Of a stretch of DNA of 64,000 bases, positions 7,962 to 15,469 are shown one piece after another. A program made the position numbers and the translations under genes. Source of the DNA: Thermohalobaculum sp038534135 (GTDB lineage Bacteria > Pseudomonadota > Alphaproteobacteria > Rhodobacterales > Rhodobacteraceae); the NCBI GenBank assembly GCA_038534135.1, contig JBCAXJ010000001.1, positions 123,441-187,440 of the forward strand, read 5' to 3'. The notes beneath the pieces are model-generated. The model was not told where the DNA came from. It saw only the letters and a list, made by a program, of their open reading frames with translations, and ran no database searches. Position 1 is the stretch's first letter; every line of letters starts with the position of its first letter.

Positions 7962-9631
7962 TCGTTCGTCCCCTCGGGCTTCCACACGGGCGCCGGACCG
8001 GTCACGAAACTTCGGACATCTGGTGGAAGCTCAGCCTCGTCCCAGACGCCGATAAACACGCCGGTGCCGTAGGGTCCGCTCTGGCCGGCCGCGATCTCGG
8101 TATCAGAAATCGTGGTGCGCTGGCTCGAGCGCCGGGACCATTTCGCGAGCCGCTGGTACATCATTTCGATCACGTCAGCATGCTCCGGGGAGGCACCGAG
8201 ATCCGTCAATTCCTGCGGATCCTGTTCAAGATCAAACAGCATTGGTCGGAAATCGCCCTCGGCGTGCATGAATTTCCAACGGTGATCGGCGATCATGAAC
8301 AAGCGCGCGTCCTTCGAAATCAAACCTAACTTGCCCGCCATCGGTGTGCGGGAATAGTCGTATTCACTGACTGCGAAATCGCGCCATTCCGGGATATGAC
8401 CATGCAGCCAGGGGCGCAGAGATCGACCCTCCAGAATGTGGTTGGGTGGCACGGCACCCGCCACCTCCACAAATGTTGGCGCAAGATCGATCGACTCGAC
8501 AAGCGCGTCGCAGACCGTACCGCGCGTGGCATCGGCCTCGGGTGACGGGTCGTAAATGATCAGGGGCACGCGTGCCGAGCAGTCATGGAACAGATCCTTC
8601 TCTCCCAGCCAATGATCGCCCAGATAGTCGCCGTGGTCCGATGTCAGTACGATCATCGTGTCGTCCATGCGCTTGGTCGCTGCCAGCCAGTCGAGCAGTA
8701 CACCAAGCTGGTCGTCGCATTGCTTCACCAGCCCCATGTAAGCGGGCACGACCTCTTCGCGCACCTCGTCGCGCGAGAATGCCTGTCCGATCGCGTTGGT
8801 CTGGAAGGCGTGAAAAACCGGATGCGGATCCTCGCGTTCGGCCACAGAGCGGTTCGCCGGCAGCATTTGACGCGGTCCGTACATGTCGTGATACGGTGCA
8901 GGCACGATATAGGGCCAGTGCGGCTTGATGAAGCTGAGATGACAGAGCCACGGGTCCGGCCCGGCCTGTGCTATGAATTCCATACCGCGCCGGGTCAGAT
9001 ACGGCGTCTCGGAGTCGTCTTCGGCAATGTTCGCTGGTTTACGGGAGTTCTTCAGCAGCCAGCCAGAGGCGAGGTCTCCATCGTCCGAAACACCGGAATT
9101 CGCGTATACGTGCCACGGGTTCTCGGCCTCGTAGCCCTTCTCGCGCAGGTACGCATTGTACTTTAGCGCGCCATTCGGATCGTAGAAACCGTCTGGCCCC
9201 TCGGGACGCATTCCGTCGTCACGCTCCCATACATCGAACCCGCATTCTGCAACACGGGCACCGATCACGCTGTCGGGGCTGAGGCCGAGACGTTCCATTC
9301 CTGTGGCATCGGCTTTCATATGCGTCTTGCCAACCAGCCAACAGCCCATGCCTGCGGCGCGCAGGTGATCGCCCAGTGTCAACTCGCCGACTTTCAGGGG
9401 GACATTGTTCCACGCTGCCCCATGACTGTGGACATACCGGCCTGTGTAGGTCGACATGCGCGAGGCACCACAGATCGGGGATTGGATATAGGCCCGGTCG
9501 AAACGAACGCCCATGCCCGCCAGGCGATCCATGTTGGGTGTGTGCAGGTGCGGGTGCCCGGCACAGCTGAGGTAGTCATACCTGAGCTGGTCGTACATGA
9601 TGAACAGAACGTTCTTTGCCCGACGTGTCAT
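7958..9631 (-). CDS. Sulfatase of the alkaline phosphatase superfamily
   Basis: A 557-residue, apparently cytoplasmic (no signal peptide) type I sulfatase or phosphonate monoester hydrolase homologue. The N-terminus N-V-L-F-I-M-Y-D-Q-L-R carries the first metal ligand (Asp14). The formylglycine motif is C54-G-A-S-R58, with Ala instead of the usual Pro at +2, followed by T-G-R-Y. The second metal cluster is S-D-H-G-D-Y-L-G-D. Such enzymes cleave sulfate (or phosphonate) esters. It is the first gene of a tightly overlapped operon with pcaCHG, suggesting that it may release an aromatic substrate from a sulfate ester; this is inference. No maturation (FGE) gene lies nearby. Confidence 0.92.
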   Translation of the reverse strand: MTRRAKNVLFIMYDQLRYDYLSCAGHPHLHTPNMDRLAGMGVRFDRAYIQSPICGASRMSTYTGRYVHSHGAAWNNVPLKVGELTLGDHLRAAGMGCWLVGKTHMKADATGMERLGLSPDSVIGARVAECGFDVWERDDGMRPEGPDGFYDPNGALKYNAYLREKGYEAENPWHVYANSGVSDDGDLASGWLLKNSRKPANIAEDDSETPYLTRRGMEFIAQAGPDPWLCHLSFIKPHWPYIVPAPYHDMYGPRQMLPANRSVAEREDPHPVFHAFQTNAIGQAFSRDEVREEVVPAYMGLVKQCDDQLGVLLDWLAATKRMDDTMIVLTSDHGDYLGDHWLGEKDLFHDCSARVPLIIYDPSPEADATRGTVCDALVESIDLAPTFVEVAGAVPPNHILEGRSLRPWLHGHIPEWRDFAVSEYDYSRTPMAGKLGLISKDARLFMIADHRWKFMHAEGDFRPMLFDLEQDPQELTDLGASPEHADVIEMMYQRLAKWSRRSSQRTTISDTEIAAGQSGPYGTGVFIGVWDEAELPPDVRSFVTGPAPVWKPEGTNE

Positions 9632-9993
9632 CGCGCCCGTCTTGGTTTCCTACCCTTCTGCGCAGAGTGACGCGCAAATCGGTGCACGACAAGCACTCAA
9701 CCGTTTGGACGTCTGTAATTTGCGAGCGGGGCTCAGGAATGCTGTTTTTGAAGAGCAATCGTTGAGTGCCCACCTTAGATATGGAGTGAGTTTTCAATGC
9801 AAAGGCACAGACCGCAGTCTGGCAAAACGGACGATCAGAGCGCAGATATTCGGTGTCATTTGCGTGGGAAGCATCGGCCCTAGGTTCGACGGTGCAATCA
9901 GAGGCGAACGCTCAGACCGGCTCACAGCCAGTCGTTGGATCAACTGAACAACAGTTATAATGCCAGACGAGCGGCACGACCCCAAGCGGGGGA
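9632..9993. other. Intergenic region upstream of the sulfatase-pca operon
   Basis: No convincing gene is present in these 362 bases; the short open frames lack family motifs and ribosome sites. The stretch must hold the promoter of the leftward sulfatase-pcaCHG operon and the end of the propeller operon. A weak inverted repeat (CCCC-aagc-GGGG, about 9980-9992) lies just past the propeller stop but has no clear T-run. Confidence 0.6.
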
Positions 9994-11826
9994 CTAGACG
10001 ACGCGGCGTCGAAGCAAGATTCCACCATCGCCAACAGCGGTAAATCCATTCTCTGCGCTATGCGAGATGGCGCGCAATCCCGCAGTTGTTCCCGTTGGGT
10101 CCAAGGACCAGCGGCTCCCATCGTGGATCATGGCGATGCCTCCCGCTCCGACGGCCGCAACATAGTCGCTGGTCCCTGAAACGGCGAGTAAATCGTTCCT
10201 CGCCCTAGCGGGTGTCAAACTCCACCGAGCGCCGTCAAAATGCGCAATGGTTCCGGAGAGGCCGACCACAAAGATGTCCGACAGGCTTCGGCCCCAGACA
10301 TCGAACAGGAAATGCTCGGTTCCGGCGTTGAACGTGTCCCAGCGCGTGCCGTTCCAGCGCAGGATCAGGCCGAAATCGCCAACCGCCAGCAGATGATCCG
10401 CATCCAGCCCCCACATCCCGTACAGCGCGCTTTTGGTGCCCGAGGGCATGCGGGTCCACTCACCACCGGTCCAGTGCAACGCCAATCCTTCGTCGCCGGA
10501 TGCGAAGATCTGATCGCCATGGGCGCAAAGCGACAGGATGGTGACATCCATCAACAGATCGAAATGCTTGCGCCAGGCAGTGCCATCGAAGTGGTGGATC
10601 TCGCCCAACTGGCCTGCCGCCAGCAGTCCGCCATCGGGTGTGCGGGCCAAGGCGTGAATGCCCAGATCGTTTACCGGTGGCAGTGGCGTCCACTGGCCGC
10701 GATCTTCGATCAGTACGGTGCCCTCCTCACCGCATGCGTGCGCGGTCCCTGTTTCGGGGTCGGTCCAGATGCCCCAGAGTTGGCGGTCTGTGCCGCTGGG
10801 CAGCGGTTCCCATAGGCTGGTCTCTTCACCGGTGACGACGGCTGGAGCGAAGGTCTCCAATGCCTTGTCGTCGCCCACAAGGACGGTGCCGAAATCACCG
10901 ACGACGATGGCTTCGTCGCCGGGCAGGGGAATGATCCCCAGCAGATCGTGCTTGGTGCCGCTGTCGATCCGTTCGACCCTGTCGCCCGCGATCAGGTGGA
11001 TCTGGCCGCCATCACCGACGGCGATGACGCCAGCCTTGACCTGAGCGACCTGCCGGAACCGGCGGAAAGGTGCAACGTCGAACAGCTTTTGGAACGCGCC
11101 GTCCTTGTAGAGGATAAGCTCACCGCGAAAGCCGTTGGCGTCGACAAAGTAACGCCCGCCCGCCATCAGGATGCCGTCGTCCAGCTCAAGGGCCGACACA
11201 AAGCCCGACCCAATGGGGCAGTCCAACGGCGCCCACGCACCGTCCAGGCCGCGCAGCAACACCGTGCCGTCGCCGCCCGAGGCGATCACGCCGCCATCCG
11301 AAAGGCACAGGACCGAGCGCAGGTGGACACGGGTGCCCGAGCTTTCCTCGACCCAGTCCTCGCCGTCGAAATGCAGGATCTTGCCCCAGTCGCCAACGGC
11401 CCAGCACGTGCCGTCAGCCCGCCCGTCTATGTCGAAGAGCGGGGTATTTTCGGGATCGGACGAATATTTGCCCGTACTATCAACCTGACAGCCGCGGTCC
11501 TGATGCCATGTCTGGCCGTCGAAGCGCAGTATCAAACCCATCCATCCGACCGCGAACAGCCGGGTTCTGTTCGTCCCAAACAGTGCATGGACCGGAACCG
11601 GGACCGGGACCGGCATAGGGTCCCACACCGTGCCGTCATAGTGGAAGATCGCTCCATCGTCGCCCGCAACAAAAACGCCCTTACTATCGGCCCAGCCGCC
11701 CCAGAAGACATCTCCGGAACCGGCCGACAGCCCCTCGACCAGATGCCACCGGCCCCTGGCTTCCTCGCGCCCAGAGAACTCGCCCCGGAACAGCCTCCGG
11801 CGGGAGAGGTTTTCAGGTTTGTTCAT
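9994..11826 (-). CDS. Fourteen-repeat beta-propeller protein
   Basis: A 610-residue protein made almost wholly of about 14 degenerate repeats of roughly 40 residues, each centred on a core like (V/A)-G-D-x-G-x-I-L-(H/R)-(F/W)-D-G-x-x-W. This spacing predicts two seven-bladed propellers in one chain. The N-terminus S-R-R-R-L-F-R-G contains arginines but no clear signal peptide. No enzyme motif is recognised, so a binding or scaffold role is likely. Its ATG overlaps the stop of the Mrp-type ATPase (ATGA), making it the last gene of the molybdoenzyme operon. Gene order suggests a role in assembly or electron transfer for that enzyme, but nothing in the sequence proves it. Confidence 0.85.
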   Translation of the reverse strand: MNKPENLSRRRLFRGEFSGREEARGRWHLVEGLSAGSGDVFWGGWADSKGVFVAGDDGAIFHYDGTVWDPMPVPVPVPVHALFGTNRTRLFAVGWMGLILRFDGQTWHQDRGCQVDSTGKYSSDPENTPLFDIDGRADGTCWAVGDWGKILHFDGEDWVEESSGTRVHLRSVLCLSDGGVIASGGDGTVLLRGLDGAWAPLDCPIGSGFVSALELDDGILMAGGRYFVDANGFRGELILYKDGAFQKLFDVAPFRRFRQVAQVKAGVIAVGDGGQIHLIAGDRVERIDSGTKHDLLGIIPLPGDEAIVVGDFGTVLVGDDKALETFAPAVVTGEETSLWEPLPSGTDRQLWGIWTDPETGTAHACGEEGTVLIEDRGQWTPLPPVNDLGIHALARTPDGGLLAAGQLGEIHHFDGTAWRKHFDLLMDVTILSLCAHGDQIFASGDEGLALHWTGGEWTRMPSGTKSALYGMWGLDADHLLAVGDFGLILRWNGTRWDTFNAGTEHFLFDVWGRSLSDIFVVGLSGTIAHFDGARWSLTPARARNDLLAVSGTSDYVAAVGAGGIAMIHDGSRWSLDPTGTTAGLRAISHSAENGFTAVGDGGILLRRRVV

Positions 11827-12926
11827 TGCACGCCGCCGGGTTTCGTGGCGGTTGTCAGGCGCTGGGTCTCTGCGCCGAGAAGAGCGGCGATTTCGTCTGA
11901 CAGCTCGGCTCGAGCATCGGGCGGCAGACTGTCAAGGCTGGCCTTGAGTTGATCATCGGCAAGGTTCTGCTCGAACACGTCTTCTAAAGTGCGGGCCACC
12001 GCGTCGCCAAAGTCCTCGCGCCCAACCGCCGTCACGGCGTCGATCATCGGTCGAAAGGACATAGCGACCCGGCTATCCGGCGCACCCGCGACCACGGGCA
12101 CGCCGCCGTCAGAAGCTGCTGCCAGTTCCGGTGCCAGTGGGATCTGGCCCAGCAGCGGAATGTCCAGTGCCGCCAAGGCGTCCGGCAGTCCGGCATCGGG
12201 GTAGACATGGAACTCGGTATCGCAATGTGGACAGATCACACCCGCCATGTTCGAGACCGCGCCGATCACCGGCAGGCCCCGTTCCTTGCAGAAGCGGCCC
12301 GCTTTCAAACTGTCCATCTGAGCAATCGCTTGCGGAGTGGTCACCAGAACCGAGGAGACGTTTGATCCCTCCAGCATGTCGCAGAGCGTGATTAACTCGT
12401 TTCCGGTGCCCGGAGGCATGTCGACGATCAAATAATCCAGCGGTCCCCAATGAAAGCTGCCGATCAGATGATGGATGAAATCGTGCTTGTAGGCATCGCG
12501 CCAAACGATCGGGACCGTGTCGTCCTCCAGCAGAAAAGCCAGCGAGCCGACCCGAACGGCGTGCTCGATGCCATCCGCTTCGAATTGGTGCGTCTGCAGT
12601 CCAAAATGCGTGGTTCGGGTTTTGGCCCCGCTAAACCCGAAGAACCGGCTTTGGTTCGGTCCGTGAATGTCGGCATCGGCCACACCGACGCGGAAACCAC
12701 GCCGCGCCAGCCCAGCCGCAAGATTGGCCGAGACCGTGGACTTGCCGACGCCGCCCTTGTTGGCCAGTACGACGATGATCTGATCGATGTCCTCAAGCCG
12801 GGCTTCGATCAGCACCTTGTTATGGTACGGTTTGTCGAAGCTGCAGGTCGGCTCGTCCGGGCAAAACTGGCAGGCATGGCCCAGCGAGCAGTCCAGTTTG
12901 GCAAGTGTCTCACCAAACTTCATCAT
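11823..12926 (-). CDS. Mrp/Nbp35-type P-loop ATPase, putative Fe-S carrier
   Basis: A 367-residue cytoplasmic ATPase of the Mrp/ApbC/Nbp35 group, which bind and deliver Fe-S clusters. The deviant Walker A is N-K-G-G-V-G-K-S-T (about residues 56-64), Walker B is D-Y-L-I-V-D-M-P-P-G-T, and the cluster-binding CxxC is I-C-P-H-C near residue 233. The N-terminus has extra cysteines (C-S-L-G-H-A-C-Q-F-C and one more), recalling the N-terminal cluster of Nbp35. It sits between the heme subunit and propeller genes with ATGA overlaps on both sides. A dedicated Fe-S maturation role for the molybdoenzyme, which holds about five clusters, is the natural inference. Confidence 0.9.
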   Translation of the reverse strand: MMKFGETLAKLDCSLGHACQFCPDEPTCSFDKPYHNKVLIEARLEDIDQIIVVLANKGGVGKSTVSANLAAGLARRGFRVGVADADIHGPNQSRFFGFSGAKTRTTHFGLQTHQFEADGIEHAVRVGSLAFLLEDDTVPIVWRDAYKHDFIHHLIGSFHWGPLDYLIVDMPPGTGNELITLCDMLEGSNVSSVLVTTPQAIAQMDSLKAGRFCKERGLPVIGAVSNMAGVICPHCDTEFHVYPDAGLPDALAALDIPLLGQIPLAPELAAASDGGVPVVAGAPDSRVAMSFRPMIDAVTAVGREDFGDAVARTLEDVFEQNLADDQLKASLDSLPPDARAELSDEIAALLGAETQRLTTATKPGGVQ

Positions 12927-13699
12927 CCGTCTCCCATGTCGACCAGGATCCAGCCGTCCGAGACGCTCTTGAAACCATCGCGCTGACCATCTGCTCCCTG
13001 CCAGATGGCGAACGCCATCGGGATCCGCTCGCGATTGAACGAGGCGTTGTGCTCTCCGGCTGCTTCAAGCGGCCGGGACATCACCACGACCCATTCGTTA
13101 GGATCGCCCGGGTTTTCCTGGTAGAGCGCTGTGCCCGAGACTGGCTGGGTATCCAGAACGGTCGTGCTGCCTGGTCCGCCCGCTGCCAGATTGGTGACCG
13201 AGCCGTCATCCGGGCGCCAGTACCAGATGTTGACCGGCTCTTCGGGGCCCGTGCCCATGATGTAGGACGTCTCGTCATCCGCCAACGAAAACTGGATCGC
13301 CGCACCATCGCGGAACCGGTTCATACGGGTTGCGGTATCCTTGCTGTCATCGCGCCACCGCATCCGCACATAGAACCGGTCCGAGGTTCGGGCGATCTGC
13401 AGGTAGACCGGGATCGCTTCGGCATCATAGTCCACCCGCAACTCGACGGATTCGTGGACCGCAGGCGCCGGGGACATCACCACGCGGTACTCGGCCAAGC
13501 GTTCCCAGATGATATCATCGGGATCGTTGGTGTTGCGCAGGTAGATGCCATCCGGAATGCGAGAGGCGATGACCTCGTCACCGGCCTCCAACAAGGCGGT
13601 GTTCGCCTCGGTGATCGACTCCGAAAGGGCCGGGGCAGCAGTCAGCATCGCGCTCAGAGCCAATCCTCCGAACATCAAGGCATGGGATATCCTACGCAT
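12923..13699 (-). CDS. Type II DMSO reductase-family gamma subunit, heme b
   Basis: Periplasmic heme-b subunit (258 residues) of the ethylbenzene dehydrogenase/DdhC/ClrC/SerC family. A Sec-type signal peptide covers residues 1-27 (cleavage after A-P-A-L-S). The probable axial heme ligands are Met148 (T-S-Y-I-M-G) and Lys244 (D-G-F-K-S-V-S-D-G-W), matching the Met/Lys pair known for ethylbenzene dehydrogenase. The R-D-G-A-A-I-Q-F motif is typical. Start ATG 13699 has AGGAG upstream; an upstream in-frame extension is a shadow of the chaperone gene. It would pass electrons between the beta-subunit clusters and a periplasmic cytochrome. Confidence 0.92.
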   Translation of the reverse strand: MRRISHALMFGGLALSAMLTAAPALSESITEANTALLEAGDEVIASRIPDGIYLRNTNDPDDIIWERLAEYRVVMSPAPAVHESVELRVDYDAEAIPVYLQIARTSDRFYVRMRWRDDSKDTATRMNRFRDGAAIQFSLADDETSYIMGTGPEEPVNIWYWRPDDGSVTNLAAGGPGSTTVLDTQPVSGTALYQENPGDPNEWVVVMSRPLEAAGEHNASFNRERIPMAFAIWQGADGQRDGFKSVSDGWILVDMGDG

Positions 13700-13709
13700 G
13701 GTCGTCTCC

Positions 13710-14465
13710 TTATCCCCAGAGGTTCTGCGACGCCGCTTCGGCGATCGTTTGAGCAGGTTTTGGTGCGTCGGGGCCACGGAATGGCCCGACGCGGACTTCA
13801 AGTTCAGTGATCTGCTGACCGCCCCATTGCGCGATGTCCTGGACCAATTGCGCAAGGGTTGGATCCAGTCCTTCAATCGGGTGGCGGCGCAGCAATCCCG
13901 CCACGGTGGTCAGCGTCTGGTGCAGATAACGGCACAGGAAATCGCGTTGGGCCCGGCGATAGGGATCGGGATCGCGGCCTTTGCCCAAAGCGGTTGCCTC
14001 GAGATGGCAGAGCACCGCCATCAACTCCAGCATGCTGGCCAGATGATCCGGCTCATCATGCTTGCCTTCGTCGTCGGTCGCGGCCTTCAGGCCGAAGTGT
14101 TTGTAGAACGCGGCGAGGTTCAGCATGAAGGCCGGGCGGGTCAGTCCGGCCAGGATCGGCTCGTGATCCCCTGCCAGCAGCGCGGCCGTAGGTTTGCCGC
14201 CGCGCCCATGCAGAAACGCCTCGATATAGCCCGCTTCGAACGCCGCGAAGTCGCCCGTTCCGCCGGGATTGGGCCAAGCCGCCCCAGTCACATCCGCCAC
14301 GGCAGCGCTGAAGGCGGCGTGGAAATCGCCGGAGGCCACGGCGCGGTGGAACTCAGGCGATGGATGCCCCAGAGCCAGCGCCGCCAGCCGCCACAGGGTT
14401 TCCTTCGCCCGGGCGCGTGCCGGGCTGTCCCCCATCGGTGGACGCGCGGTCGCAGCGATGGACAT
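13710..14465 (-). CDS. TorD/NarJ-type molybdoenzyme chaperone (DdhD-like)
   Basis: Cytoplasmic redox enzyme maturation protein (251 residues) that holds the alpha subunit while the molybdenum cofactor is inserted and guards its Tat export. The helical fold and the family motif E-P-D-H-L-A-S-M-L-E-L-M-A-V-L (about residues 138-152) are clear. Its ATG overlaps the beta subunit stop (TGATG). The alpha-beta-chaperone-gamma order is the same as in ddhABDC, clrABDC and serABDC. Confidence 0.92.
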   Translation of the reverse strand: MSIAATARPPMGDSPARARAKETLWRLAALALGHPSPEFHRAVASGDFHAAFSAAVADVTGAAWPNPGGTGDFAAFEAGYIEAFLHGRGGKPTAALLAGDHEPILAGLTRPAFMLNLAAFYKHFGLKAATDDEGKHDEPDHLASMLELMAVLCHLEATALGKGRDPDPYRRAQRDFLCRYLHQTLTTVAGLLRRHPIEGLDPTLAQLVQDIAQWGGQQITELEVRVGPFRGPDAPKPAQTIAEAASQNLWG

Positions 14466-15445
14466 CAGCTCAGCTTGAACATCTCGGCGTGGCGATAGCC
14501 GATCAGTGTGTCCATCAACTCGCTGTTGTCGCCGTCGGCCTTCTTTTGACGCTCCGCAGCCAAGGTCTCCAATGCCGATGCGACGCCATCGCCAAACAGG
14601 CTTTCCAGATAGTCCAGCGGCACCCGGCTTTCACCTGTCGGCTCGCCATTGTCTCCGAACTTTGGCGGAGACATCGGCGGCACATAGAACACATTCGGCT
14701 TGGTGCCCCACTCAGGATGCAGCGGCAGCGCGACTTTGTACTTTTCGACCAACTGGTGAATCGGTCCAGCCTCGTCATCGCGGTAGCCGATCCAACGGAT
14801 GCGCCCGACGCATTGCTTGGCGCAGGCCGTCGGCAAGCCCTTCTCGATGCGCGGATAGCAGAAGATGCACTTCTCCGACTTCGAGATTTCCTCGTTGAAG
14901 TAGACCTTTTTGTAGGGGCACGCCGAGACGCAGTAGCGGTACCCCCGGCAGCGTTCCTGGTCGATCAGGACGATCCCGTCTTCCTGGCGTTTGTAGATCG
15001 CGTTCCGCGAGCAAGCGGCAAGGCAAGCCGGATTTTCGCAGTGATTGCAGAGCCGTGGCAGATAGAAATAGTACGAGTTCGGGTATTCGCCCTCGCCTTC
15101 GTCTTCGTCCCAGTTGGCGCCCCAGGTCGGCTTGACGTTGGGACGCAGCCACGGATCGGTGCCGGTCATCAGCGCCTCTTCGTAGTTGTAGTCCCAGGGA
15201 ATTCCGTAGTCTTCCGGTCCGGGCTCGGTGCCCAGTTTCAGAGCACCATCTTCGTCGAACCCACCGCCCATATCGGCATAGTTCTTGGGGTAACCGGTGC
15301 CGGGCATCGTCTCGACATTGTTCCAGTACATGTACTCGCGGCCATTTCGGTTGGTCCACTGCAGTTTGCAGGCCGATGTACAGGTGTGGCACCCGATGCA
15401 TTTGTTCAGGTCCATCACCATGGAAAGCTGACGCTTCACTGCCAT
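14465..15445 (-). CDS. Type II DMSO reductase-family beta subunit, four Fe-S clusters
   Basis: Electron-transfer subunit (326 residues) with four cysteine clusters: CIGCHTCTSAC (16-26), CNHCENPACLAAC, C-R-G-Y-R-Y-C-V-S-A-C and CIFCYPRIEKGLPTACAKQC. A Tyr where a Cys would be in the third cluster fits one [3Fe-4S] plus three [4Fe-4S] clusters, as in DdhB, EbdB and NarH. It has no signal peptide and would travel through Tat with the alpha subunit. It follows the alpha gene by 24 bases. Confidence 0.96.
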   Translation of the reverse strand: MAVKRQLSMVMDLNKCIGCHTCTSACKLQWTNRNGREYMYWNNVETMPGTGYPKNYADMGGGFDEDGALKLGTEPGPEDYGIPWDYNYEEALMTGTDPWLRPNVKPTWGANWDEDEGEGEYPNSYYFYLPRLCNHCENPACLAACSRNAIYKRQEDGIVLIDQERCRGYRYCVSACPYKKVYFNEEISKSEKCIFCYPRIEKGLPTACAKQCVGRIRWIGYRDDEAGPIHQLVEKYKVALPLHPEWGTKPNVFYVPPMSPPKFGDNGEPTGESRVPLDYLESLFGDGVASALETLAAERQKKADGDNSELMDTLIGYRHAEMFKLS

Positions 15446-15469
15446 GTTCTGTCCTCCCCCGGGCGCGGC

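Noticed and set aside
9950..9992. Possible terminator after the propeller gene (AACTG/CAGTT and CCCC/GGGG repeats)
   Set aside because: Stems of only 4-5 bp and no T-run; too weak to annotate as a terminator.
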